From positions 28,504-92,503 of the forward strand of contig JBCDIL010000014.1 of assembly GCA_038749025.1 (NCBI GenBank): a stretch of DNA of 64,000 nucleotides, written 5' to 3'. This stretch comes from JBCAXA01 sp038749025 (GTDB lineage: Bacteria > Pseudomonadota > Gammaproteobacteria > Steroidobacterales > Woeseiaceae). The notes under the pieces were generated by a model, which saw nothing but the letters and a program-made list of their open reading frames with translations, was not told the origin of the DNA and did not search any database. Of this stretch, positions 28,013-36,967 are shown one piece after another. Each line of letters starts with the position of its first letter. The stretch's first letter is position 1. A program made the position numbers and the translations under genes.

Positions 28013-28194
28013 GCAACCGCCCCGCGTTTACGTCTGACTGTCAGGTTAGCGGCCAAAGTCGCGGAGAATTAAATGGCACTGCCAGCGTCGCCCAACGAGG
28101 TGAATCGGTACCTGCTACCATCGATAAATGAGCAATTCGTCGCGGTGTTGGTTTAGCGCAGCACGGGCAGGCAAACACTGGCTGTTGTGACGTC

Positions 28195-29436
28195 ATGACG
28201 GGCAACGGCGAGGGGGCGTCTGCTGCCCCGGTTTATCGCATCGGCAACTACGAACTGGACATTCCGCGCGTTCAGCTGCGCGATGGCGACATACCGCTTC
28301 CCGTGCAACCGCTCGTTTTCGATGTACTCCGCTACCTTATCGAGCGGCGCGATCGCGTGGTGACAAAGCAGGAGTTGTTCGAGCGGTTCTGGCCCGAGCG
28401 GGTGGTTACCGAATCGACATTGACGGCACGTATCAAAGCCGCTCGGAGTTTGCTCGGCGACGATGGCCAGTTGCAACGGATGATCCGAACAGTTCACGGC
28501 CGAGGCTACCAATTTGTCGGTCCAGTTGAAGCGGTCAAAACCCGTTCAATCGCAAACGAAGCGAGTGCATCGACGGTCGGTCAACGGGTGTCGGTACGTT
28601 TCGTGCCCGTTCGCGGTGGTGTAAAACTCGCGGTGACGCAGGCGGGCAACGGACCGCCGCTCGTGAAGGTGGCCAATTGGCTGACCCACGTTGAGAAAGA
28701 CGCGGCCAGTCCAATCTGGGGCCATTGGGTCCGTGACCTATCGCACCGGCACACGTATGTGCGCTACGACAGTCGTGGCTGCGGCTTGTCCGACCGCGAC
28801 CTTGCCGGCATGGATTTAACCGATATCGATTTGTGGGTCGAGGACTTATTGACAGTCGTCGACACGTTGGGGTTCGAGACCTTCTCTCTGCTCGGTTTAT
28901 CGCAAGGCGGCCCGGTCGCCGTTGCGTTCGCGGCGTGTTACCCAGAACGTGTGGACCGTCTTATTTTGCACGGCACGTACGCGCGCGGGATGAGCCGGCG
29001 CGAAGACGCGACGCAATTGGATCAAGCGAGCTTGATGGTTAACCTCGCCAAGGTCGGTTGGGCTGTGGAAGACAGTCGCTTCGTAGAGGTTTTCACCAAA
29101 CAGATGGTGCCCGATGCGGGTCGCGAAGAAGTGCGGTGGTTTAACGAGCTGCAACGCACCTCTTGCGACGGTGAAACCGCGGGCAAACTTGAGTCGGCGA
29201 TGCATAACATCGAAATCACTGATCTTGCGCAGCGTGTACGTGCGAAGACACTAGTAACACACGGCGTTGATGAGGTCGCCGTGCCGTTCGACGAGGGACG
29301 CTACCTCGCGAGTTGCATCGACGGCGCTGAATTTCTACCGCTGCCCAGCAACAACCATATATTGTTACAACGCGAACCGGCGTGGCGTAGCTTTGTGGAC
29401 GCTGTCGAGCGGTTTATCGGCACGCAAAGTGCGTAA
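28195..29436 (+). CDS. Winged-helix DNA-binding domain fused to alpha/beta hydrolase
   Basis: A 413-residue fusion. Residues about 13-108 are an OmpR/PhoB-type winged helix like that of CadC (LPVQPLVFDVLRYLIERRDR, TKQELFERFWPERVVTESTL, MIRTVHGRGYQFVG). Residues about 135-410 are an alpha/beta hydrolase: YDSRGCGLSDRD, the nucleophile elbow LLGLSQGGPVAVAF (Ser), LVTHGVDEVAVPF (Asp region) and NNHILL (His), so the catalytic triad appears complete. No membrane segment separates the two halves. A plausible idea is a regulator whose hydrolase part binds or hydrolyses the ligand; similar layouts exist in proteobacteria but are little studied. Divergent from a diguanylate cyclase; the alcohol dehydrogenase follows 100 bp downstream and may be a target. 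Confidence 0.9.
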   Translation: MTGNGEGASAAPVYRIGNYELDIPRVQLRDGDIPLPVQPLVFDVLRYLIERRDRVVTKQELFERFWPERVVTESTLTARIKAARSLLGDDGQLQRMIRTVHGRGYQFVGPVEAVKTRSIANEASASTVGQRVSVRFVPVRGGVKLAVTQAGNGPPLVKVANWLTHVEKDAASPIWGHWVRDLSHRHTYVRYDSRGCGLSDRDLAGMDLTDIDLWVEDLLTVVDTLGFETFSLLGLSQGGPVAVAFAACYPERVDRLILHGTYARGMSRREDATQLDQASLMVNLAKVGWAVEDSRFVEVFTKQMVPDAGREEVRWFNELQRTSCDGETAGKLESAMHNIEITDLAQRVRAKTLVTHGVDEVAVPFDEGRYLASCIDGAEFLPLPSNNHILLQREPAWRSFVDAVERFIGTQSA

Positions 29437-29536
29437 CGGCTGTTGGCGCTTGGCTCGCTGACCGAGAAAAAACGACCCGACACTTTGTTATTGTTATTGG
29501 GTGGAATGGCGTTGCGGTCGGAAGGAAGGGTAATCC

Positions 29537-30673
29537 ATGGCATTTGAATTTCGATCGGTCCCAGCGATCCATGTCGAAACCGGTGCGGCCAATAAAATCG
29601 TTGGCCTGTTGCCGACTCACTTTGCGGGGCAAAAACGGGCCTTTCTTGTCACCGACCAGGTGTTGTTGGACCTCGGTGTTGTCGACGGTGCGTTAGCCGA
29701 TCTTGAGGAAAACGGTTTCGATGTTCGCGTCTACAGCGATGTCGTACCGGACCCCTCTGATAACGTCATTCTCGCCGCGGCGGCGAAAGCCAAGCAGTTC
29801 GGTGCCGATCTTGTTATTGGACTCGGTGGCGGTAGCAGTATGGATACGGCGAAGCTAGTGGCCATTCTTGCGAATTCTGACCAGCCCTTGGAGTCGATGT
29901 ACGGCGTCGAGCAAGTAACCGGTGTGCGTCTGCCGTTGGTTTTGGTACCGACGACGGCCGGTACCGGGTCGGAGGTTACGCCGATCTCGGTGGTTACGGT
30001 TGGCGAAACGTCGAAGATGGGAGTGAGCTCGTCAATTTTGTATCCCGACATCGCAATATTGGATGCGTCGTTAACCCTCGGCCTACCGGCGGCAACGACC
30101 GCGGCCACCGGTATCGATGCGATGGTGCATGCGATTGAGGCGTACACATCGCGGCTCAAGAAAAATCCAATCTCCGATCAGTTAGCTTGCACAGCGTTAC
30201 AAGCACTGCATGCGAATATTGAGCGGGTATGTACCGATGGCAGCGACGCCGAGGCACGCGAAGCGATGTTGCTTGCTTCCATGCAAGCGGGCCAGGCGTT
30301 CGCGAATGCACCGGTCGCGGCCGTGCACGCGTTAGCCTACCCGTTGGGCGCCACATTTCACGTCGCCCACGGCCTATCAAACTCACTGGTATTGCCGAGT
30401 GTTCTCGCGTTCAACGCCGATATGGCGTCCGCTGCTTATGCCGAACTCGCTGGTGTTATCGGTCTGCCGGCAAACGGCCATGCGCTGATCGATGAGCTTA
30501 CGCGTATCGCTGACTCGACGGGTATCGAAACTCGGCTTAGCCAAGTCGGTGTTACCGAACACGACTTGCCACAGCTTGCCGAAGATGCGATGAAGATCGA
30601 GCGCTTACTCGTCAACAACCCGAAAGCAATGACCTATGACGCAGCGCTGGCTTGCTACCAAGCGGTGCTGTGA
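29537..30673 (+). CDS. Iron-containing alcohol dehydrogenase
   Basis: A 378-residue group III (Fe-ADH) enzyme oxidising an alcohol or reducing an aldehyde with NAD(P). The nucleotide-binding motif is LVIGLGGGSSMDTAK at about 93-107; metal ligands are expected in TGIDAMVHAIEAYTS (Asp and His) and ATFHVAHGLSNSLVLP (His residues). Length fits the family (380-400). The ATG at 29537 is preceded by GGAAGGAAGGGTAATCC, a workable ribosome-binding region. It is followed by a thioesterase-like gene on the same strand with 48 bp between, so the two may be co-transcribed. The true substrate cannot be assigned. Confidence 0.93.
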   Translation: MAFEFRSVPAIHVETGAANKIVGLLPTHFAGQKRAFLVTDQVLLDLGVVDGALADLEENGFDVRVYSDVVPDPSDNVILAAAAKAKQFGADLVIGLGGGSSMDTAKLVAILANSDQPLESMYGVEQVTGVRLPLVLVPTTAGTGSEVTPISVVTVGETSKMGVSSSILYPDIAILDASLTLGLPAATTAATGIDAMVHAIEAYTSRLKKNPISDQLACTALQALHANIERVCTDGSDAEAREAMLLASMQAGQAFANAPVAAVHALAYPLGATFHVAHGLSNSLVLPSVLAFNADMASAAYAELAGVIGLPANGHALIDELTRIADSTGIETRLSQVGVTEHDLPQLAEDAMKIERLLVNNPKAMTYDAALACYQAVL

Positions 30674-30721
30674 TGGGAGTGCAAAGAATCGACCTGCAAC
30701 GCCCCTGGTTTCTGATGGGCA

Positions 30722-31525
30722 GTGAGAAACTTCATCGTGCTGTTTGACGAACTACGGTCGGTCGGCGCATCCGGCGAGGCCGTTGTCGTGCCGCCCGACT
30801 GGTGTCAGGGCAGAACGGTTTATGGCGGGCTCTCCGCTGCGCTGTTGGCTGACGCGGTGTCTGCCGGTATCGATGCCGACCGTCGTTTACGCTACCTGAA
30901 TGTCAGTTTTTTGAAGCCGTTAGAGGCGGATAAACCCTTCACGCTCGCCGTGCAGCCGGTATCGGCCGGGCGGACCTTGACGGTCAACACCGGCCGCATT
31001 GTGCAGGACGGCATCGACCGTGTGGCGGTCCAAGCGAACTTCGTCGCGAAGCTCGACGGGCGCACGGACGCCTCGAATTTTAAGCGCCCAGAGTTGGCGC
31101 ATTGGGACGCCGATGGCGTGATTCGCGTTCGTGGCCCGTTCGCGCCGGTGTTCACCCAATATTTCGATTTCCGGGTCGCGACCGGCGGGCTACCGTTCCA
31201 AGGCCACGGTTCACCGGAGCTCGGTGGCTGGATGCGGTTCGAACGGGCGGCCGGTGCATTGTCAGCGTCACACGTCGTCGGCCTGACCGACGTGTGGCCG
31301 CCGGTAGCCGCGTCTTACCTAACGCAACCCGCGCCGTTATCGACGATTAACTGGGTTATTCACTTCGGCGAGCTCGATGACGATATCGACGCCGATGCGT
31401 TTGTCGGTTACCTGGCGAGGCTCAATTTTTTCAAGAACGGCTACGGATCATCCAGCGCTGATGTCTGGACACCCGACGGTCGGCTGTTGGCTAAGAGTTT
31501 CCAAACGTTTGTCATTTACGGGTAG
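30722..31525 (+). CDS. Acyl-CoA thioesterase-like double hot-dog protein
   Basis: A 267-residue protein of the thioesterase/hot-dog superfamily. The first hot-dog half carries GRTVYGGLSAALLADAVSAG at about 30-49 and LRYLNVSFLKPLEADKPFTL; the second half includes ALSASHVVGLTDVWPPVAAS and ends KSFQTFVIYG. Such enzymes hydrolyse acyl-CoA esters in the cytoplasm. The start is a GTG at 30722 with little visible ribosome-binding sequence; an ATG seven bases earlier is out of frame and soon closed. The weak start suggests translational coupling to the dehydrogenase upstream. Substrate unknown. Confidence 0.82.
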   Translation: MRNFIVLFDELRSVGASGEAVVVPPDWCQGRTVYGGLSAALLADAVSAGIDADRRLRYLNVSFLKPLEADKPFTLAVQPVSAGRTLTVNTGRIVQDGIDRVAVQANFVAKLDGRTDASNFKRPELAHWDADGVIRVRGPFAPVFTQYFDFRVATGGLPFQGHGSPELGGWMRFERAAGALSASHVVGLTDVWPPVAASYLTQPAPLSTINWVIHFGELDDDIDADAFVGYLARLNFFKNGYGSSSADVWTPDGRLLAKSFQTFVIYG

Positions 31526-31655
31526 TTATCAACGCGCCAGCGCTCGCTAAACGACTCGCGCGAGACGTCGTCCTGTTGCCGTGACTAGTAATCCACGCCA
31601 AATTCTGTTCCTATGAGATCGCGGGTTGTAAAGGGGGGATAAGGAACATGCTGCC

Positions 31656-33233
31656 TTGTCTCCGCATTTTAGTCGTCGCGAACTTCTGAATTTCGTTGCC
31701 GCTGCTGGCGGTACCCATGCCGTCTACCAGACCAGTCGTGCGTTGGGTCTTCTCGCGGATAGCACGCCTCCCGCCTCACTGAACTTGTCCCCGGTTGGAT
31801 CAGCCGCGCGCACGGCCGTCGTCCTCGGCGCAGGCATTGCCGGGCTTACCGTTGCCTACGAGTTAGAGCGCGCCGGTTACGGTGTCACGATCATCGAGGC
31901 CTCGCACCGAGTCGGTGGCCGCAATATGACGGTCCGCTCCGGTGATGTCATTGACGAGCTCGGTCAGCGTCAAGTCTGTCAGTTTGACGATGAACCGAAC
32001 CTCTACTTCAATGCGGGACCGGCGCGTATCCCCGGGCATCACCAACGGACTCTGAAGTACTGCCGCGACCTCAATGTTCCGCTTATCGTCAAAGCGAACT
32101 TCGCGCGTAACGCCTACCACCAAGATGATGCGAGTTTCGCGGGCCGGCCCGTTCGCCTCGGTCACTACGTGGCCGATGCGCGCGGCTTCTTGTCGGAGTT
32201 GTTACACAAAGCCGTCGACAAAAATCAGTTCGACCAAGCGCTATCGGCCGACGATCGCGAACGACTGCTCGAGTTTGTCACGGCTTTTGGTGATCTTGAT
32301 GACAGCGGCAATTACGCCGGGTCACGCCGCGCCGGCTATGCACGCGGCTACCAGTCACCCGAGGAGTACCGCTCGCCGTTACCGTTTGATGACATGCTGG
32401 GCGGCGACTTCTGGAAGTGGGTTTACACCGCGTCCGAGAACCCTGATTGGGGCGACCCGTTAATGGAAGTGCCAGGCGGTATGGATGGCATCGTGCAGGC
32501 GTTCGTTCGTGAGTTGTCATCACCGATAACGTTAAATGCGCCCGTGCAATCGATCGACGTGACAGCAGACGGCGTCGACGTTGTTTTCTGCCAACAAGGT
32601 GTTTTGCACCAGGTGAGCGCTGACTACTGCTTCAACAGCATTCCAGCGCATTTCTTGCCCGGTATCCCCAGCAATCTGCCGCGCGAATACAAGAATGCAC
32701 TAGCGGCGTTAAAGCCCAACAAATTGATGAAGATCGGTTTGCAAATGAAGCGCCGTTTCTGGGAAGAGGAGGGCATCTACGGCGGCACAACGCTGACATC
32801 GCAGCCGATTGGCGAACTCTGGTACCCGTCACACGATATCCACGCGCAAAAAGGCGTTGTTATCGGCGCCTACACGCACGGGGATGGTTGCGCAACGTGG
32901 TCGACAATGACGCCGAGCGAGCGACTTCGAGCCGCCGCCGAGTGCGGCGAGAGAATCCACTCCGGCTACGCGGAGCTTGTTGAGTCCGGCGTCAGTGTGC
33001 CGTGGGAACGTATGAACCACATGATGGGTTGTTCGGTGCATTGGACCGAGGCCTTACGTCAGCAACACTTCGACGTGCTGCGCCGGCCCGTTGCCGGCCG
33101 TCACTACCTTGTCGGCGACCAGATGAGTTATCACCCGACGTGGCAGGAAGGCGCGTTCGCATCGGCCGAGTACGCGCTGCTCGATCTGGACAAGCGAGTA
33201 CGCAGCGACAGCGCAGTCGGGCGGCTGGCGTAG
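31656..33233 (+). CDS. Exported FAD-dependent amine/amino-acid oxidase
   Basis: A 525-residue flavin amine oxidase. It starts with a Tat-like signal (FSRRELLNFVAAAGG), so it should act in the periplasm. The FAD motif is VVLGAGIAGLTVAYELERAG at about 54-73 and the second segment is EASHRVGGRNMTVR; the C-terminal FAD contact is HYLVGDQMSYHPTWQEGAF. The only usable start is a TTG at 31656, ten bases after AAGGA. An ATG at 31648 nearer that ribosome-binding site opens a different frame that stops after 13 codons. Four bases after its stop comes an exported di-heme cytochrome c, and then an exported RidA. This order suggests that electrons pass to the cytochrome and that the imine product is hydrolysed by RidA. 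The amine substrate is unknown. Confidence 0.92.
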   Translation: MSPHFSRRELLNFVAAAGGTHAVYQTSRALGLLADSTPPASLNLSPVGSAARTAVVLGAGIAGLTVAYELERAGYGVTIIEASHRVGGRNMTVRSGDVIDELGQRQVCQFDDEPNLYFNAGPARIPGHHQRTLKYCRDLNVPLIVKANFARNAYHQDDASFAGRPVRLGHYVADARGFLSELLHKAVDKNQFDQALSADDRERLLEFVTAFGDLDDSGNYAGSRRAGYARGYQSPEEYRSPLPFDDMLGGDFWKWVYTASENPDWGDPLMEVPGGMDGIVQAFVRELSSPITLNAPVQSIDVTADGVDVVFCQQGVLHQVSADYCFNSIPAHFLPGIPSNLPREYKNALAALKPNKLMKIGLQMKRRFWEEEGIYGGTTLTSQPIGELWYPSHDIHAQKGVVIGAYTHGDGCATWSTMTPSERLRAAAECGERIHSGYAELVESGVSVPWERMNHMMGCSVHWTEALRQQHFDVLRRPVAGRHYLVGDQMSYHPTWQEGAFASAEYALLDLDKRVRSDSAVGRLA

Positions 33234-33237
33234 CGCG

Positions 33238-33864
33238 ATGCGCACAATCTCCCTATTGCTCGTTGGGTTAGCCGGCGCTGCTATGGCGGAGCCAATGAAT
33301 GGCGCACCGCCGCCCAGCGAATTTGTCTACTGCACCACCTGCCATGGTGTGCAGATGATGGGCAACGCCACGCTCAACGCGCCGCGTTTAAGTGGTTTAG
33401 ACGCCGGTTACGTCGAACGTCAGTTGGTTGCCTACCGCGCCGGTTGGCGCGGTACTGTAGCAGGCGATTCCGTCGGCGCACTGATGCGACCGATGGCGAT
33501 GTCACTGTCCGAGGCTCAGGTTGCCGCGGCGGCGGAGTACGTTGCTAGCACGCGCTCGCCGCTTCCTGTGCCGACCGGCAATGGCGATGCTGAGCGCGGT
33601 CGAAGCTTGTACCCGAGCTGCGCAGCTTGTCACGGGGTCGCGGGCAAGGGCAACGCCGCTGTCGCTGGACCTGCACTTGTCGGTCTTAACGACTGGTATC
33701 TCGTTCGCCAGTTGACGGGCTATCGCGATGGCTGGCGCGGTACACACGCCGACGATACGGCGGGCCAGCAGATGGTAGGCGCGGCTTCCCAGTTGAAGAC
33801 GGACGACGACATCGCCGATGTCGTTGCCTACATCATGACGTTTAGTGCCATTAGCAAACCTTAG
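33238..33864 (+). CDS. Periplasmic di-heme cytochrome c (c4-like)
   Basis: A 208-residue two-domain cytochrome. Signal peptide at about 1-17 (LLLVGLAGAAMA). Two heme sites are visible, CTTCHG at about 32-37 and CAACHG near 125, each followed by the expected distal Met region (LMRPMAMSLSEAQ and QMVGAASQLKTDD). The domains repeat the same pattern YVERQLVAYRAGWRGT / YLVRQLTGYRDGWRGT, so it arose by duplication. It begins four bases after the amine oxidase stop and ends 12 bases before the RidA start, so the three form an operon. A role as electron acceptor for the oxidase is inferred from this. Confidence 0.94.
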   Translation: MRTISLLLVGLAGAAMAEPMNGAPPPSEFVYCTTCHGVQMMGNATLNAPRLSGLDAGYVERQLVAYRAGWRGTVAGDSVGALMRPMAMSLSEAQVAAAAEYVASTRSPLPVPTGNGDAERGRSLYPSCAACHGVAGKGNAAVAGPALVGLNDWYLVRQLTGYRDGWRGTHADDTAGQQMVGAASQLKTDDDIADVVAYIMTFSAISKP

Positions 33865-33876
33865 GGGGAACCTATA

Positions 33877-34296
33877 GTGAAAAAGTTGTTCGTACTTTCC
33901 TGCGCCTTATTGCTCGCCTCGGTGGCGCTAGCTGAAAAGACCTTTTATGACCCGTATGACGGTAAGGCGCCATTTTCGGCCGCCGTTAGAGTTGGCGACC
34001 TACTGTTTTTGTCCGGTGTGTTGGGTACGAAAGACGGCCAGCTTGCCGACGGTGGAACCGGTCCTGAAACCGCTCGCGCGTTGGAGATAATCGGTGAGCG
34101 ACTCGCGGAGTATGAGCTCACTACAGCAGACGTTGTTAAGTGCACTGTCTTTTTGGCGGATATCGCCGACTTCAGCGAAATGAATGCCGAGTACATGCAG
34201 GTGTTTCAGCCGCCTCGCCCTGCGAGGAGTGCATTGGCAGCGAGCGGACTCGCGCTCAATGCGAACGTCGAAATCGAGTGCATCGCGGCGTATTGA
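33877..34296 (+). CDS. Exported RidA-family enamine/imine deaminase
   Basis: A 139-residue RidA (YjgF/YER057c/UK114) protein with an N-terminal signal peptide (LFVLSCALLLASVALA, cleaved at about 19), which is unusual because RidA is normally cytoplasmic. The fold signature FLSGVLGTKDGQ and the C-terminal PPRPARSALAA...VEIECIAAY are present; the Arg of PARS and the Glu of VEIE match the catalytic Arg105 and Glu120 of E. coli RidA. The GTG start has AGGGGGAA upstream. As the third gene of the amine oxidase operon it probably hydrolyses the imine made by the oxidase in the periplasm. A relative with a lipobox lies at 43987. Confidence 0.93.
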   Translation: MKKLFVLSCALLLASVALAEKTFYDPYDGKAPFSAAVRVGDLLFLSGVLGTKDGQLADGGTGPETARALEIIGERLAEYELTTADVVKCTVFLADIADFSEMNAEYMQVFQPPRPARSALAASGLALNANVEIECIAAY

Positions 34297-34314
34297 ACAG
34301 CCGCAGGAGGCGGC

Positions 34315-35742
34315 TTAGCTCGCCTCCCGATACAGCCGCACTTTGTTGCGACCCATGTCTTTGGCTTCGTACAGCACTTTATCGGCGCGGGCGAGGAGAT
34401 CGGCTAGCGATTCGTTGGCGGCGTTGGTGAAGGCCACGCCGAAGCTCGCCGTAATCGATACGGTCGCTTCACGCAATTCAATCTCGAGGCTCTCGAGTTT
34501 CTTGCGGGCGCGCTCGGCGATGAACATACCTGTGTCGATGGATGTCGACGGTACGAGCATTACGAACTCTTCGCCGCCCCATCGACCAATGGTGTCTTTG
34601 TCGCGGAGCGCGTCCTTGAACACGCAGGCTGCTGCCTCCAGCACCCGGTCGCCGGCGTCATGACCGTAAGTGTCGTTGATGAGCTTGAAGTGATCGAGAT
34701 CGACAATAATGGCGCAAAGCGATTCGTCATCGCGTTGCAGCAGCTCATAGCAGCGTTGCACGAAGGTTCGGTTCGGTAAGCCGGTCAGATCGTCAACCGC
34801 GGCCTTGGTTTCGAGGCTGCGTTTGTAGAGATGCATCAAGTAGAAGGTTGCGGCGGCGAGTAACAGCACGCTGATGACGGCCGATACACCGCTGACGATG
34901 AGCGAGCGTGTGGTTTGCGCTTGGCGCGCTTCCAATGGCGTTAAGAGCAGCAGTCGCCAGCCGAGGTCCTTGATGCCGAATTCTGAGATCAGCGTGTCTT
35001 GGCTGTCGATTTGGATAATCTCGCCGTCATGGGCATCTTCGACACTATGCGTTTCGTCGCCGTGTTCGAACCAGCCGAGTGAGGCCAAATTCGGGATGTG
35101 GGCGCCGGTGACGACGAGCTCGGGCAGCGACGAAAGCATGATATTGCCGCGCTCGTTGACAAACAAGAAGTCGTAGCCGTAGCGGGCTTTGTAGCTGTCG
35201 AAGGTATCGATGAAGCGTTGAATCGGCTTGCCGACGCCAACGTAACCAAGGAATTCGCGGCTGCGGCTGTAGACGGCGACATCGAAGAACAGATGTACGT
35301 TACCGACCTGCCCAAGGTCCGCCATTACGTCTTTGTCGCGTTCTTTCGCCTCGAAGTACCAACGCACGTCGTCGGCCACGAGATCGAGCGCCCGCCCATC
35401 TGAGAGGTATTGCTTACCGGTACGTTCGCTCGCGACAAAGAACGTTAAGCCGAGTTCAGCTTCCATTTCTTGGAGGCGCTGGATGAGCGCGTTCTCGTCA
35501 AGGTCGGCGCTATCCAGTGACGTTGTAAAGTCGACGGAGCTCGCGAAAGTTTCGGCGATATACAGCGGACGCAGCAATTCGTCGGCAACCAACTCGAATA
35601 CCGGCGAAACCGCGAGCTGCTGCTCCTGGCTTTGTTCGGCGACGATACGGTCGATCGTGGAGTAGGTAGCGAACAGGAATGCCCCGCCCAGGGCCAGCAC
35701 CAAGGCGAAAACAATCCGACGCGAAAGCGGTAACGAGGTCAT
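34315..35742 (-). CDS. Membrane diguanylate cyclase with Cache-type sensor
   Basis: A 475-residue enzyme for cyclic di-GMP synthesis. Membrane helices at about 9-28 and 283-305 enclose a periplasmic domain of about 250 residues, probably a double Cache (dCACHE) sensor: FFDVAVYSRSREFLGYVGVG and DFLFVNERGNIMLSS are typical. The GGDEF domain (about 315-475) has LTGLPNRTFVQRCYELL, IIVDLDHFKLINDTYGHDAGD and IGRWGGEEFVMLVP, with RDKD five residues before GGEEF as a likely inhibitory site. So it should be active and feedback-inhibited. The ligand of the sensor is unknown. It ends 18 bp from the RidA stop (convergent) and may be unrelated to that operon. Confidence 0.94.
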   Translation of the reverse strand: MTSLPLSRRIVFALVLALGGAFLFATYSTIDRIVAEQSQEQQLAVSPVFELVADELLRPLYIAETFASSVDFTTSLDSADLDENALIQRLQEMEAELGLTFFVASERTGKQYLSDGRALDLVADDVRWYFEAKERDKDVMADLGQVGNVHLFFDVAVYSRSREFLGYVGVGKPIQRFIDTFDSYKARYGYDFLFVNERGNIMLSSLPELVVTGAHIPNLASLGWFEHGDETHSVEDAHDGEIIQIDSQDTLISEFGIKDLGWRLLLLTPLEARQAQTTRSLIVSGVSAVISVLLLAAATFYLMHLYKRSLETKAAVDDLTGLPNRTFVQRCYELLQRDDESLCAIIVDLDHFKLINDTYGHDAGDRVLEAAACVFKDALRDKDTIGRWGGEEFVMLVPSTSIDTGMFIAERARKKLESLEIELREATVSITASFGVAFTNAANESLADLLARADKVLYEAKDMGRNKVRLYREAS

Positions 35743-36025
35743 TTCCCTAATCGACCACCGATGGGCTGCGAAACCGAAACGTTAGAGCAAGTCAACTACC
35801 AACCACAGGACACAGCTATCAAAACGGGACAAAAAATTGACGTTTTATTACCGAATTTGGTGGCGGTTGCTAGCGGTGAGGCGGTTGAGCGTTTGCGCCT
35901 AAAACGAGCGCCGAGACTACCGGCGGATTTGCGACGTGGCTATCCGGAATTGCACGGTGTTGCGCCGTGTTACGCGCCGATGTAGGGGCTGGTCAGCAAA
36001 CGGGAATTCGATCATTGGTGCAAAC

Positions 36026-36517
36026 TCACTGGTCGGCCGAGTTGACAACCTTGTCGGCAATCATCTGTTGCCAACTCGCTAGCATCGCGGCGTAGCGGCG
36101 CGTCGTGAACTCGCGGCGCAACCGCTGGTTACCCTGTGGACTTAAGCCCGTTAACCGGTAACAGACCGTAACGGCCGACCCGCTGGTGGCGCTCGGCAAT
36201 ACCGCGATATCAACGGTGCCGGTATCGACGTTCGGTGTTGTACGAACGTACCGGGCTGTGCGTGCCGTTGTATCGAAAGACGCGACATACCAAACGGTGG
36301 TTTGATCGTTGTGTTCGGTGACCCAGACGCTGCCCGGCGTGACACCATCGCCGTGCAAGACCGTCGGTTGCCACGTCGGAATCCACTGCTTCTCACCGTG
36401 CACGGTGAACAGTGGGAAGGCTGTGTCGGGACGAAGGGCGAGTTCGAAAGTCTGGCTGCGATTGATCGACACGGCGTTGAACTTGGCGAAGTTCAATGGG
36501 GCTGTATCGATGGCCAT
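36026..36517 (-). CDS. SRPBCC (START/Bet v1-like) protein
   Basis: A 163-residue protein with a pattern typical of the SRPBCC lipid or small-ligand-binding fold: QTFELALRPDTAFPLFTVHG at the start, KQWIPTWQPT, then SVWVTEHNDQTTVWYVASFD and a long final helix (LRREFTTRRYAAMLASWQQM). No signal or membrane segment is visible. The ligand is unknown, and no catalytic motif is recognisable. It is isolated, with a REP repeat between it and the small RHH-like gene upstream. Confidence 0.75.
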   Translation of the reverse strand: MAIDTAPLNFAKFNAVSINRSQTFELALRPDTAFPLFTVHGEKQWIPTWQPTVLHGDGVTPGSVWVTEHNDQTTVWYVASFDTTARTARYVRTTPNVDTGTVDIAVLPSATSGSAVTVCYRLTGLSPQGNQRLRREFTTRRYAAMLASWQQMIADKVVNSADQ

Positions 36518-36570
36518 CAGGGATCCCCGTGGCAGTGATGAGCGACGGCTTTTACCACGACGTTGTCATC

Positions 36571-36705
36571 GGGCCGGGACGGCCCTCCCACCGTTTCGTT
36601 GACCGCTTTGGCAGCATTCACAGTCCAGTCCCTACTGATCATGTGGGAGCGGCGTCTCGCCGCGATAGAGCCGCGGATGAAGTCGTCCCGGGACGGCCCG
36701 CTCGC
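36571..36705. repeat. REP/BIME element, single unit
   Basis: Contains GTGGGAGCGGCGTCTCGCC at 36643, whose GCGGCG-TCT-CGCCGC forms a hairpin, and inverted partners such as GGGCCGGGACGGCCC near 36571 and a weaker one after it. The same units recur at 41123-41460 and 43484-43910. Confidence 0.75.
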
Positions 36706-36709
36706 GCAC

Positions 36710-36964
36710 TCACTCATCGCCCCGTTCATCGAGTTTGTGGCTGTCGGCGGCGGTTAGGTCGAGCTCGTAAACGTCTTTGAGTTTGTCGATCTTGCCAAGT
36801 GTTGGCGCCGAGAACGGCGTTTTCCCTTCGAAGCAATGCAAAGCCATACCTTCGAGCAAATCGCCTAGCGACATATCGAGCTGTTCTGCCAGCGCTTTGA
36901 GTACTTTTAACAACCGCTTCTCGATGCGCACACCCGTTTGCACGCGTTGGATCAATTTAGCCAT
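36710..36964 (-). CDS. Small ribbon-helix-helix-like protein
   Basis: An 84-residue protein. MAKLIQRVQTGVRIEKRLLK followed by ALAEQLDMSLGDLLEGMALH fits a ribbon-helix-helix DNA-binding fold: one strand and two helices. The C-terminal part (DKLKDVYELDLTAADSHKLD) is helical. The ATG at 36964 is chosen over an earlier in-frame one because AAGGTAAC sits at the right distance. This ribosome-binding site is one arm of a perfect inverted repeat (36968-36989), which would allow the protein to control its own gene. It follows the LysR gene on the same strand. Unknown target. Confidence 0.7.
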   Translation of the reverse strand: MAKLIQRVQTGVRIEKRLLKVLKALAEQLDMSLGDLLEGMALHCFEGKTPFSAPTLGKIDKLKDVYELDLTAADSHKLDERGDE

Positions 36965-36967
36965 AGC

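Noticed and set aside
35761..35985. Small 74-codon frame divergent from the Cache-GGDEF gene
   Set aside because: No ribosome-binding site, membrane or domain signal; composition fits chance.
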